DNA of 64,000 nt from Defluviitaleaceae bacterium. GTDB lineage: Bacteria > Bacillota > Clostridia > Lachnospirales > WQUN01. Both the position numbers and the translations under genes were made by a program. Below, in pieces: positions 34,263-42,933 of this stretch. Below the pieces are notes generated by a model. That model saw only the letters and a list, made by a program, of their open reading frames with translations. It was not told the origin of the DNA and ran no database searches. The stretch spans positions 21,059 through 85,058 of the forward strand of contig WRLD01000009.1 of NCBI GenBank assembly GCA_009777845.1, written 5' to 3'. Every line of letters begins with the position of its first letter. Position 1 is the first letter of the stretch.

Positions 34263-34282
34263 TCCACACCTTATATAATTGC

Positions 34283-35683
34283 CTAGATTACATACTTCCT
34301 ATCCTTAACCGGAGCCGCATCAAGCTCCGCCTTCTTATCCTCATACCCAGGCCGCCCAAACATCGCATACGTAGCGTTTTTGCCTTCCTCTACCCCTGGC
34401 TGGTCGAACGCATCTATATTTAACAGCTCGCCCGCGTATGCCGTAGCCACCTCAAAGAAGTACAGCAATTGCCCCAGTGTCTGCGCGTTTACCTTGGGAA
34501 GCGTAAGCGATATGTTCATACGTCCTGCCTTGGTTACGGCGTATTCTGTGGCGGCTTGCTCTGTTTTTATTAGCTCGTTATGCGTTACGCCGCCAAGGAA
34601 GCCAAGGCTCGGCATGTCCGAATATGTCTTAGGAATGGTAATCGTTTCGCGGTATTCGTCTACGCCAAGGAACACAATAATTTTGTCGAATGGGCCTTCC
34701 GCATAAAGCTGAACCTGGCTGTGCTGGTCGGTTACGCCGAGGGCTTTTACAGGGGTTTGCCCCACGTTTACTACCTTGCCGTCTAGGTCGTACATTTTGC
34801 CAAGCGATTCCGCCCATAGCTGTGCGTACCAGTCCGATATGAGCTTGAGCGAATCGGCGTAGGGCATCATTACCGATATGTTTTTGCCGTTATTCATGGC
34901 GATGTAATGAAGAAGTGCGTACATATGCGCAGGGTTTTTGTAAATGTCCTCGTTTTTGCATAGCTCGTCCATTTGTGCCGCGCCTACGAGCAGTCCTTTT
35001 ATGTCTATGCCGCAAAACGCAGCAGGCAGAAGCCCAACAGGCGTAAATTCCGAAAAACGGCCGCCGACCGCCGACGGAATAATAAAATACTTGTAGCCCT
35101 CCGCCTTAGCAATCGTAATCAGGTTTCCGCTAACCGCATCAGTGGTGCAAACTATGCGACGTTTGGCGGCTTCCTTCCCGAGCTTTTCTTCCAGCAGCTG
35201 TTGAATAATCATAAACTGGCTCATTGTTTCGGACGTGCTTCCCGACTTGGAAATGACGTTGTACAAGCAACGTGTCGGGTCTACCGTTTGGAAAAAATAT
35301 ACAAGCCTTTCGGGGTCTACATTGTCGAGAACATATAGCTTGGGAAAACCGCCGCGCTTTTCGCGTGGAAGCTCGTTCCAAAATGGGTGGTTTAACGCCT
35401 GCTGTACCGCCGAGGGCCCCAACGCACTGCCGCCGATTCCCAACACAACAAAGGCATCTATGCCGTCCTTTTCTTGGTTTACATAGTCCAAAATTTCTTT
35501 CACAACGCCCTCTTGGTTGTAGGGCAGGTCGCGCCACGCCATTTTGCCTGCCGCGCGTTTTACCGTCATTGCGGTGTTTGCCTTGGCTACTGCGGCGGAG
35601 AGCTTGTCGATTTGCTCCTTGAAAATGCCGTCCTTGCCGATTCTTTCACTTAATGCGTTATTGTAGTCCATTTTTAGTTTCAT
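34283..35683 (-). CDS. pgi: Glucose-6-phosphate isomerase
   Basis: 466 residues, a little over the 450 of the Firmicute form. Interconverts glucose 6-phosphate and fructose 6-phosphate. LGIGGSALGPSAVQQAL, VISKSGSTSETMSQF and GGRFSEFTPVGLLPA are the sugar-phosphate-binding signatures. ATG 35683 is chosen because AAAGGTGGG precedes it; a leader hairpin repeat lies just upstream (35702-35730). Confidence 0.95.
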   Translation of the reverse strand: MKLKMDYNNALSERIGKDGIFKEQIDKLSAAVAKANTAMTVKRAAGKMAWRDLPYNQEGVVKEILDYVNQEKDGIDAFVVLGIGGSALGPSAVQQALNHPFWNELPREKRGGFPKLYVLDNVDPERLVYFFQTVDPTRCLYNVISKSGSTSETMSQFMIIQQLLEEKLGKEAAKRRIVCTTDAVSGNLITIAKAEGYKYFIIPSAVGGRFSEFTPVGLLPAAFCGIDIKGLLVGAAQMDELCKNEDIYKNPAHMYALLHYIAMNNGKNISVMMPYADSLKLISDWYAQLWAESLGKMYDLDGKVVNVGQTPVKALGVTDQHSQVQLYAEGPFDKIIVFLGVDEYRETITIPKTYSDMPSLGFLGGVTHNELIKTEQAATEYAVTKAGRMNISLTLPKVNAQTLGQLLYFFEVATAYAGELLNIDAFDQPGVEEGKNATYAMFGRPGYEDKKAELDAAPVKDRKYVI

Positions 35684-35701
35684 AAATACCCACCTTTTTT
35701 T

Positions 35702-35730
35702 GACTCGCCTTCGGCGATTTTTCATGTGCG
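35702..35730 (-). repeat. Leader hairpin repeat, copy 3 (before pgi)
   Basis: On the minus strand CACATGAAAAATCGCCGAAGG-CGAG, 18 bases before the pgi ATG. The nearest relative is the copy before lysA. Confidence 0.6.
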
Positions 35731-35809
35731 AATTTGCACTGTTGTATATTTTTAAATACGTTTACGACATAATTTAACATATTCAATAGCATAACGGCAA
35801 TAGTTTTTT

Positions 35810-37588
35810 TTATTTGGAAAGAACAGCATCATTCCCAACCAACCATTTTGACAAAATCGACACATCTTGAAAATCCACAACGCCATCGCCGTTTATATCC
35901 GCGGCGAATACGTCTATTTCCTCAAAGCCCTCATGCCCCATTATATGGCGAATGATATACAATAAATCCATAGTGCCGACATACGGCTCGCTTGTTACGC
36001 TTCTTATGCGCGGCGCGGAGGTCATGCTTAGTATGCCTACGCCCTGCCTTGACGTGTCCCAACCAGCAGGGGTGCGGGCGTAGGCGCGTAACGCAGTGCG
36101 GAGCTGTGCAGGCGAAAGCGAGGGGTTGTTCATAAGATACATTGCCGCCGCCGCCGCCGCAAATGGGGCCGCCATAGACGTGCCGCTATCATCTCTATAT
36201 CCTCCGCCAACGGCCGTACTGTTGATTGAAACGCCGGGCGCGCATAAATCTAGCGGCGGGCTTCCCCAGTTTGAGGAAGTTGCTGGTACATTCAAGATGT
36301 TTACAGAGCCTACGGTGAATACTAAATCCACGTTAGCAGGGGCGACGGTCGCGGCGTTAATCCCGTTATTTCCCGAAGCGGCAATCACCAGTACGCCCGC
36401 TTCCTCGGCGGCGTTTATTGTGGACTGGAACGACGAGGGCGATATTTGCGCGCCTAGACTAAGCACGATAATGTCGGCGTTGTTGGCTATGGCGTGCCGT
36501 ATTCCCGAATTGACACCGCCCACAGTGCCCGATTTTGAGCTGTTTAGCACTCTTACTGGGAAAATTTTTATATTGTTCACTTTCGGCGTGCCGTCCACGA
36601 CTATTCCCGAAACATGCGTGCCGTGACCGTTCCAGTCGTGCGTGTCGGCTGTGTTTGTAATAAAACAGCGCGGCTCGCCGTCATGTATTCGCCCATAGAA
36701 AAATTCATGCGAGGCATCTAAGCCACTATCTACCACCGCAACGACAATCTGGCGGTTTGTTCTGCCCTGCTCTATTAAATACCGCGCGTAGCTGTCTAAG
36801 CCTACCGAGCTTACGCCCCACGAGCGCGGCGGGTCGTTGTCCTTGTCACTAAAGCCGCTTACGGCTTGCGTGTCCTCGGAAAAGCCCGATATTACATAGT
36901 CTGGCTCTACCCAGACGACATCTTTATTTGCCGATAACGCTTCGTATGCCTCGCGTGTTTGTAAAATTGTGTCAAATTGTACAAATGCCTCATCGTCGGG
37001 CCAGTGGACGACAGCAGTAGCGCCCAAGCCCGAAAAATCGAAGCTCGGCGCGGTTTTTACAAAAAGCCGCCTAGTCTGAAAATCGCGCGTAAGAATTATT
37101 TCGTCCGTGTCGGTATTCCATTCCGCTTCAAAGCCCAAAAGCTCGGCGGCGGTTTCAGTGTCTATCATTGTGCGGTTGTTGATAATCATGGGCGGCGCGT
37201 CTACCGTTTCGAGGCTTCCATCAACAAACGCAATAACGGAATTTATTTCCAGCTCTATTGTTTGCTCGGACGTGACAGTTATTTTTTGCTCGTCAAAGGA
37301 AATATCGCCGTTTGCTTGCTCCACAAGGGTACGCAGGGGCAGCATGATGCTTTCGTTGACTATTACAGGGGCGGTGTCGAGCTGACTTTGCACGCCGTCA
37401 ACCGTCATGTATGGGCTGCCCACCGTAAAAACAATTTCCGTTATAAAATTGTCGTCCCAGTTGTCGGCAATTAGCTTTGCCGTTTGGTCTAAATAGGAGG
37501 GTTCGTTTGCGTAGAGGTTAGTTAGGGTGAAAAAATTTAGTGCGAGTAGGAGAATGAGGGCGGTGGTGAGTTTTTGTAGGGCTTTCAT
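35810..37588 (-). CDS. Secreted subtilisin-like protease with stalk domain and dockerin-like tail
   Basis: 592 residues. A signal peptide (1-27) is followed by a Cu_amine_oxidN1-like domain (about 60-165) and a propeptide-like stretch. The S8 catalytic triad is Asp in VAVVDSGLD, His in NGHGTHVSG and Ser in GTSMAAPFAA, with the oxyanion Asn in AASGNNG. The C-terminal 60 residues look like a dockerin or related EF-hand pair: ADINGDGVVDFQDVSIL is a full calcium repeat, while the first repeat (VGTMDLLYIIRHIMG) lacks its loop. Confidence 0.85.
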   Translation of the reverse strand: MKALQKLTTALILLLALNFFTLTNLYANEPSYLDQTAKLIADNWDDNFITEIVFTVGSPYMTVDGVQSQLDTAPVIVNESIMLPLRTLVEQANGDISFDEQKITVTSEQTIELEINSVIAFVDGSLETVDAPPMIINNRTMIDTETAAELLGFEAEWNTDTDEIILTRDFQTRRLFVKTAPSFDFSGLGATAVVHWPDDEAFVQFDTILQTREAYEALSANKDVVWVEPDYVISGFSEDTQAVSGFSDKDNDPPRSWGVSSVGLDSYARYLIEQGRTNRQIVVAVVDSGLDASHEFFYGRIHDGEPRCFITNTADTHDWNGHGTHVSGIVVDGTPKVNNIKIFPVRVLNSSKSGTVGGVNSGIRHAIANNADIIVLSLGAQISPSSFQSTINAAEEAGVLVIAASGNNGINAATVAPANVDLVFTVGSVNILNVPATSSNWGSPPLDLCAPGVSINSTAVGGGYRDDSGTSMAAPFAAAAAAMYLMNNPSLSPAQLRTALRAYARTPAGWDTSRQGVGILSMTSAPRIRSVTSEPYVGTMDLLYIIRHIMGHEGFEEIDVFAADINGDGVVDFQDVSILSKWLVGNDAVLSK

Positions 37589-37618
37589 GGTGTACTCCTT
37601 TCTGATGTGGGCAAGTTT

Positions 37619-37847
37619 TTACCAGATGCAAGATATATTGTACTTTTGAATATTTTCATCGGCTGTTAGAATAGACATATTTTCCGCTTTTGTTTAAATT
37701 CATTTTTATAGCTATTTCCCAAAGAGAAACAGAAGAAATATACAAAAGGCTTTCAGTGTTTTCTATAATATTGGTTATCCTCGGTGGAAGTTTGGACAAG
37801 ACATCAAAATGCCAAATAATGGTGTGAGTATCAAGTAAATATTTCAT
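37619..37847 (-). pseudogene. VapC-type PIN toxin with internal deletion
   Basis: The N-terminal half (MKYLLDTHTIIWHF... to KMNLNKSGKY) is a normal PIN start. The next codons shift frame and resume directly with ILTADENIQKYNISCIW and a TAA stop, which is the normal C-terminal end. About 45-50 central residues, including a catalytic acid, are missing. It overlaps the antitoxin stop by ATGA, so the operon was intact before the deletion. Confidence 0.75.
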
Positions 37848-38089
37848 TCCATGTACTCCCTCATTTCTTCGAGCGGTTCGTCAAAATCGTCCGAAATCCA
37901 TACCTTGCAAATACCGTTTAATTCTGAAAACCGTTTTTTAGCTGTTCCAAAATCTTGCGTGGGAATTTCTGTAAATACGTCTGCTTCCTTTTCATGTTCT
38001 AAAAAGTTTATAAATGTCATGGCTATAGTTAATTTTTCAACAGGAAGCCTTGATATTCTATTTGCCAAGTCGCTGTGCATTTGTGTCAT
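37844..38089 (-). CDS. VapB-type antitoxin of the broken VapC
   Basis: 81 residues; helical N-terminus (LANRISRLPVEKLTIAMTFI) and an acidic C-terminus (DDFDEPLEEMREYME), typical of antitoxins whose tail wraps the PIN toxin. GGAGG lies before ATG 38089. It now lacks a functional partner here. Confidence 0.65.
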   Translation of the reverse strand: MTQMHSDLANRISRLPVEKLTIAMTFINFLEHEKEADVFTEIPTQDFGTAKKRFSELNGICKVWISDDFDEPLEEMREYME

Positions 38090-38120
38090 AATTACCTCCA
38101 TTAGCCGTCGGGGGGCGTTA

Positions 38121-38714
38121 TCAGATTAAAAATCCCTTTACGATATTTTCCTCAATCGCGTTTTCCACCCATTGCCACAATGAGGGAATCGCTGTTTTAA
38201 CGGGCAGCATACGCGTTCGCACACGCTCGGCGGTTGCGTTAAATTTTAACCAAGCACTGCCTGTACCGCTCATGTGAATACTATAAAACGACTGAAACCT
38301 GTCTATCGCCGAGGCATAAACGGCGTTGGGCGTTTCCATAGTGTCAAATTCTTCCCATAGGGTACGGTATTCGCGCGCCTGTTCCTCGGGCAATAGCGTG
38401 AATAGCTTGTCTGCGGCTTCGCGTTCGCGTTGCTCTTTGTTCGTATTGGCGGTTATATCATGCGCAGGGGTATCGCCTGCGTAAATCTCGACTAAATCAT
38501 GCACGATTGCCATTTTTAGTATACGCTCGATGTCTACACCGTCAAGCGCGCAATGCTCGAATAACGTCATAGCCATAAGCGCGAAATGCCACGAATGCTC
38601 CGCGTTGTTTTCATACCGAGAGCCGTCAATAAGCGTGGTTTGGCGGAATATTTGCTTCATGCTGTCGGCTAGGTGCAGGAAGTTTAGTTGGTGGTGCACA
38701 TTGTTCACGCTCAT
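38121..38714 (-). CDS. HD-domain phosphohydrolase (YfbR-like)
   Basis: 197 residues. The metal-binding pattern is H in NAEHSWHFALMAM, HD in AIVHDLVEIYAGD and a distal Asp in SAIDRFQSF. YfbR-type enzymes are 5'-deoxynucleotidases; others act on nucleotide second messengers. It is the last gene of an overlapping five-gene unit and its start lies inside the nucleotidyltransferase gene by 89 bases. Confidence 0.85.
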   Translation of the reverse strand: MSVNNVHHQLNFLHLADSMKQIFRQTTLIDGSRYENNAEHSWHFALMAMTLFEHCALDGVDIERILKMAIVHDLVEIYAGDTPAHDITANTNKEQREREAADKLFTLLPEEQAREYRTLWEEFDTMETPNAVYASAIDRFQSFYSIHMSGTGSAWLKFNATAERVRTRMLPVKTAIPSLWQWVENAIEENIVKGFLI

Positions 38715-39015
38715 ACAGTATAACTCCCTCTCTTGCGATTTTACGCTCCAGCGTAATGCCCTCAGCCCTGTGCGAAAATATATCTACCGTTCCTGCCAAA
38801 ATATCTACGGGCTTTCTCTTTAATCCGCGCATTGCCAAATATGCGGTATTGATTGCATCAAGCGGGCGAATAGTATCGTTGGGAATCACCATATAAAAGT
38901 CATAGTCGCTGTCCTCGTTTGGTGTGCCATTAGCATAAGAGCCAAACAGATAAAGCCTTTCGATAGTGACGGCGTTAATAATTTTATCCTTAATTGCTAA
39001 TATCTCATTATTCAT
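38626..39015 (-). CDS. Minimal nucleotidyltransferase
   Basis: 129 residues from ATG 39015. LFGSYANGTPNEDSDYD gives the GSx10DxD motif and KPVDILA the third acidic position. The start lies within the last codons of the upstream gene. No HEPN partner is adjacent, unlike MntA at 17503; instead an HD hydrolase gene overlaps its end. The last 27 residues are probably extra sequence created by that overlap. Confidence 0.8.
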   Translation of the reverse strand: MNNEILAIKDKIINAVTIERLYLFGSYANGTPNEDSDYDFYMVIPNDTIRPLDAINTAYLAMRGLKRKPVDILAGTVDIFSHRAEGITLERKIAREGVILYEREQCAPPTKLPAPSRQHEANIPPNHAY

Positions 39016-39529
39016 AAAAACCAACCTCGCCACTATAATCAACATCAAAAACCACAGTATGCTCGCGTGTAATGTTATCAATAGCCCTATAAAACTCACG
39101 TTTTGTCGAATCAGAGATAAAGGTTTCAAAATAAATAGCTTTGTCAAAATCAATATGCAAATCGCAGGTATCGGCATAATAAATATTCCTTATTTTCAGC
39201 GGAAACTCATTGATAAGCTCCTTTGAACGTACGTCAAAAACACTGCTCTGTTCTTTTTCTCTGCCGCAAATATCCCAATCCCAGTTTTCATGTACTAGGC
39301 TTTCATCATAGGGGTTATAAATATCATGGGAAGCTAACAGGATTTGACTTCCCTTTACAAAACGCCATTGACACTGGAAATGTATGGCATAATCAGACAC
39401 TTTTTTTGTTATTGTGCCTTTTGGCGATTTTATTTCAATTGTGCGTGGGTCGCCAATACATAGGCAAAGCATATCGGCTGCTCTGCTTAGGTTAGTTAGG
39501 CTAGTGTCTGTAAATTTTTTGAGGTTCAT
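39008..39529 (-). CDS. Hypothetical protein
   Basis: 173 residues, no recognised domain. N-terminus LSRAADMLCLCIGDP and YAIHFQCQWRFVKG resemble conserved hypothetical proteins of Firmicutes. It overlaps the upstream gene by ATGA and the nucleotidyltransferase by eight bases, so all are translated together. Function unknown. Confidence 0.65.
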   Translation of the reverse strand: MNLKKFTDTSLTNLSRAADMLCLCIGDPRTIEIKSPKGTITKKVSDYAIHFQCQWRFVKGSQILLASHDIYNPYDESLVHENWDWDICGREKEQSSVFDVRSKELINEFPLKIRNIYYADTCDLHIDFDKAIYFETFISDSTKREFYRAIDNITREHTVVFDVDYSGEVGFYE

Positions 39530-39801
39530 TTTGGCACGCCCAATCCATTTTGACGAGTAAAAATATCCCCCTCTAGCAAGTGATTTTCGTGGGTGGATTC
39601 CTTTACCATGTGCTTGAAATTATTCCAAGCGGTTTGTTTATCTGAAACAGCATAGCCATCTTCGCTTTCTAAATCGTTGTAAAAATCGCTTAAATTGCCA
39701 TACACTTTCCCCCGAATTTTCCCCGAAAGCATATCCTTTGTTTCTTGAATGGCGTTTTCCGTTTCTGTATTGTATCGTGGTTGTGCGGTAAAAATATCCA
39801 T
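39526..39801 (-). CDS. RelB-like small protein
   Basis: 91 residues. NTETENAIQETKDMLSGK and YGNLSDFYNDLESED recall RelB/DinJ-type antitoxins that end in a DLE motif, but a further 40 residues follow. TAATG overlap with the gene upstream and ATGA overlap with the gene downstream. Role inferred as antitoxin-like only. Confidence 0.55.
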   Translation of the reverse strand: MDIFTAQPRYNTETENAIQETKDMLSGKIRGKVYGNLSDFYNDLESEDGYAVSDKQTAWNNFKHMVKESTHENHLLEGDIFTRQNGLGVPK

Positions 39802-40028
39802 TACCCATTTACCGCCCAATCATAAAGCTCGGGGTCTTTATATTTGTCAACAATTATATGCCCCTCTGCGTTTACCTCAACGGCTTTATGGGGGATATTC
39901 CTACGTTTGATTAAATCAAGGACTTGCTCGCCGTAGGTTTGGGCGTGAGTGGGTTGAAACATTTGTGTAACAAGGACTTCTGCCCCTGTGTCGATTTTGA
40001 CATCAATTGTTGATTTTAAGTCAATCAT
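39801..40028 (-). CDS. Hypothetical small protein heading a five-gene operon
   Basis: 75 residues (MIDLKSTIDVKIDTGAEVLV...), ending DPELYDWAVNG. No recognised family. AGGAGG precedes the ATG. It is the first gene of a unit whose members all overlap: 40028 to 38121 on the minus strand. Confidence 0.6.
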   Translation of the reverse strand: MIDLKSTIDVKIDTGAEVLVTQMFQPTHAQTYGEQVLDLIKRRNIPHKAVEVNAEGHIIVDKYKDPELYDWAVNG

Positions 40029-40057
40029 GTTTCACCTCCTAATTAAAAATCCCACAC

Positions 40058-42331
40058 TTAATCAACAACCCCCAACAACCTCACCAACCCCATAACCGCC
40101 TGCAGCGCATACATTCTCGTTGCCTCGCCCTGCGGACGGAAGGAGCTATCGGGATAGCCCACCATAACGCCGTAGTTTACCGTAAGCTGTACATTTGTTA
40201 GGTGTGCCGCGCTAAACATGGCGGAATCGGTGAACGCAATGGAAATAGGGCGGTGTTCGGACGAGCGCGTGGGCGTGCCGCGCGCAATTGCCATGCCTAT
40301 GATGGAAGCCATTTCCTCGCGTGTAATAATGGCGTTTGGGTAGAAGCGCGAGCCGTCGCGATACGGGCCGAGCAAGCCAGCCGAAAACAATCTGCTAACG
40401 CCGTCAAAGTACACATTGTTTGGCAAAACGTCCACGAAGCCCGAAATTTCGGCGTTTGCACGCGGTAGCTGTAACGCAATGGATAGCAGTAACGCAAACT
40501 CGCCGCGCGTAATATTTGTTTGCGGTGCTAATTCCTGCGAGGGGGAAACAATGCCCGAATAGCCCGCCGTGTACGATTGCACAAAGCCCCAATGCGCCGA
40601 ATAAATGTCCTCAAAATGCACGCGGTTGTGCATTATTGTCACAATTCCAGGGAAAATGGAGCGTACGGTAATTTCGTTGGGCGAAAAAGAGCGGTACGGC
40701 ACAAACTCCAGCCATGCGCGCTTAAACATTACAGCCGCAGGGCGTAAATGCGCCGCGTTGTCCATTACGGTAAAAATAAATTCCAGCGGGCGTGAAAATT
40801 CGTGTGCGGTAAAAATAACCTCGTCCGTAGCCGCGTTTACAAGCTCTACGAGAATTTCCGCGACTGGTGTCAGAATTTCGCCGTTTGCGTAAACTGCATC
40901 AAACATGGTTTTTATTTTCGGGTCGTTTGTGCGTTCGATTATGCTAATGCGAACGTCCACTTGGTCGTAGCGTAAGCCGCGGTTAGCGACAGCCGACCTC
41001 GCGCCTATAGTTGTATTTAACAGGTCGCTTGGAATTTGCACACGCACCAAGGGCGTAAAAATTTCAAAGGATTGGTTTGGCAATGTCCAGCTTAAATGGT
41101 CAAGCACATGGGAGCGCACGGTTACTTGCGCCGTGCCGTTGCGAACCTCGGGCGTAACCCGCGCCCTGTTTATGTCCCAACGCAAGGAGCCTGTAGCCAC
41201 TGCCGTACCGCCAGTAAGGTAAATAAAGCTCTCGTCAGGCGTAGGCGGCGCAGAGGGCGGCGCAGGCGGCGGCGCGGGTACAAAATACGGCGTATACGGC
41301 GTTACCTGCGCCGTGTCAATAATGTTAATCGTGACGCTTGGGTTTTGCCCCAGGCTCATCATAAAGGTCAATTCACGCTGCCCCACTGGCAGCCGCGCAA
41401 GGAAATCACGCTTAATCGCAAACACATTTTCGTTAAATTCGCCGCGCGCAAAGTCTGTACCCTCGCGCATGTTTTCCTGTCCGTAACGCATACCCGAAAA
41501 GCTAAACTCGCGCGGATTAAGGCTTACGTTAATGTCCCTGTGAAAATATCCGTTCGGGTTGAGGTCGAATGTAAACTGATTTGTCCAGACGTTCGCGCTT
41601 GCGGTTACGCCAAGTATGTCAAAGCTGTTCGGCAGCACAGCCACCGCAACATGCCCCTGCCAAAAATTCCTCGCAGGGACGGAAACAGGCGTAGTAATTG
41701 TCCATTTGTCGGAATAGCTAAAGGACGGCGTACCCTTGATTTTTACTGCAACCTCCGTGTCGCTCAAACGCTCCGCCGTTTCCGCATACAGCCCCCACGG
41801 CAAGCCGCGCACAAAAAAGTCCTGCGGAAAAATTTCCTCGGAAAAAGTCCCCATGCCCTGCGTAAGCTCAAAGACCACGCGCCCCTCTCTTTCCACGCCA
41901 GAATACAGCGCGTCAAGCCCCTCTAGCCGAGCGGTAAGCTCCGTAGAGCTAAATGTAATATTTACCTCTTGTGTAAAATCTATTCCGCCGCCGAGGCCGT
42001 TGGCAATGGTGACAAGCACGCGAATCGTGCCTTGCCCTTGACCTGTCGTATTCAAGACACTACCGTTTACCGAGGGGAAAAGCTCGCCCCGCCAGTAGTG
42101 TTCGTTTATGACTTTAATCTGAATGTCGTTGACCGTTGGGGTATCGTCCGTATACCTCGCAGGCCAAAGGGTAGCCATTTCGCTAAAGTCGAAAGGCACG
42201 CCCACGCGCCACACCGCCGAGGATAAGGAAATATGGCTCACCGCGCGGAAGTTCGGCGTTTCCGCAAGGGCAACTAAGGGCGATAGGCATACCGCCATTA
42301 AAAGTAAAGCAAGCACGATAATTTTTTTCAT
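40058..42331 (-). CDS. Secreted SLH-domain surface protein
   Basis: 757 residues. A signal peptide (1-23, ending ALA) leads a beta-rich region without known catalytic motifs, a Pro-rich linker (APPPAPPSAPP, near 340) and three SLH domains from about 577 to the end that should anchor it to the wall polymer. It lies alone, with a promoter region shared with the divergent csp gene. Confidence 0.83.
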   Translation of the reverse strand: MKKIIVLALLLMAVCLSPLVALAETPNFRAVSHISLSSAVWRVGVPFDFSEMATLWPARYTDDTPTVNDIQIKVINEHYWRGELFPSVNGSVLNTTGQGQGTIRVLVTIANGLGGGIDFTQEVNITFSSTELTARLEGLDALYSGVEREGRVVFELTQGMGTFSEEIFPQDFFVRGLPWGLYAETAERLSDTEVAVKIKGTPSFSYSDKWTITTPVSVPARNFWQGHVAVAVLPNSFDILGVTASANVWTNQFTFDLNPNGYFHRDINVSLNPREFSFSGMRYGQENMREGTDFARGEFNENVFAIKRDFLARLPVGQRELTFMMSLGQNPSVTINIIDTAQVTPYTPYFVPAPPPAPPSAPPTPDESFIYLTGGTAVATGSLRWDINRARVTPEVRNGTAQVTVRSHVLDHLSWTLPNQSFEIFTPLVRVQIPSDLLNTTIGARSAVANRGLRYDQVDVRISIIERTNDPKIKTMFDAVYANGEILTPVAEILVELVNAATDEVIFTAHEFSRPLEFIFTVMDNAAHLRPAAVMFKRAWLEFVPYRSFSPNEITVRSIFPGIVTIMHNRVHFEDIYSAHWGFVQSYTAGYSGIVSPSQELAPQTNITRGEFALLLSIALQLPRANAEISGFVDVLPNNVYFDGVSRLFSAGLLGPYRDGSRFYPNAIITREEMASIIGMAIARGTPTRSSEHRPISIAFTDSAMFSAAHLTNVQLTVNYGVMVGYPDSSFRPQGEATRMYALQAVMGLVRLLGVVD

Positions 42332-42494
42332 ATTCGATGACCCCCATATACTAGATAGTTACACAACCACTATTTTATATCGAATTTGCAAAAAATGATA
42401 TAGAACATTCGTTCTGTTTATATTATGCGTTGCGTGACATGTTCGCCATATGTTACTCAAAGTGTGCTTTTTACATTCTTATACTATAAAATAT

Positions 42495-42523
42495 TTGACA
42501 TATCGTGACGTATGTGTTAATTT
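42495..42523 (+). promoter_or_regulatory. Promoter of the cold-shock gene
   Basis: TTGACA, 17 bases, TAATTT. It predicts a 5' leader of about 75 bases, as is usual for csp genes. No other gene is seen in 42332-42603. Confidence 0.7.
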
Positions 42524-42603
42524 CCGTGCAGTCATTTGTCCCTTCTTTTAGGGCAATGCAATATTTTTTACTTCCGGTGCGACCGGGTAGGAGGATTTGC
42601 TTC

Positions 42604-42804
42604 ATGAAAACAGGCTCAGTAAAATGGTTCAATGCCGAAAAAGGATACGGGTTTATCTCTATCCAAGGCGAAGATGATGTATTTGTACATTTCTCCGCTA
42701 TCCAAACAGACGGCTTCAAAACCCTCGAAGAAGGTCAAGAAGTTCAGTTTGAAGTAGTACAAGGCGCAAAAGGCCCACAGGCCGCTAACGTGGTTCGCAT
42801 CTAA
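42604..42804 (+). CDS. csp: Cold-shock protein
   Basis: 66 residues, a complete CspA/CspB-type OB fold. RNP1 KGYGFISI and RNP2 VFVHFSAI are present, so it should bind single-stranded RNA and DNA as a chaperone. GTAGGAGG precedes ATG 42604; the longer frame upstream is leader. A strong terminator follows at 42880. Confidence 0.96.
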   Translation: MKTGSVKWFNAEKGYGFISIQGEDDVFVHFSAIQTDGFKTLEEGQEVQFEVVQGAKGPQAANVVRI

Positions 42805-42879
42805 TCTTTGGTTTGGGTTTTCACTGTCCCACGCCAAATTATGAATAGCGTGACAGTACCAAGAGAAAAGTGAATCATC

Positions 42880-42913
42880 GCCCTCCTGTTTTTTGCAGGA
42901 GGGCTTGTTTTTT
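42880..42913 (+). terminator. Rho-independent terminator after csp
   Basis: GCCCTCCTG / CAGGAGGGC with a T-rich loop and TTGTTTTTT. Confidence 0.93.
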
Positions 42914-42933
42914 GGAGCAGGAGTTGTATTTAC

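Noticed and set aside
41096..41926. 276-codon Arg/Lys-rich frame
   Set aside because: Shadow of the SLH protein on the other strand, with no family features.
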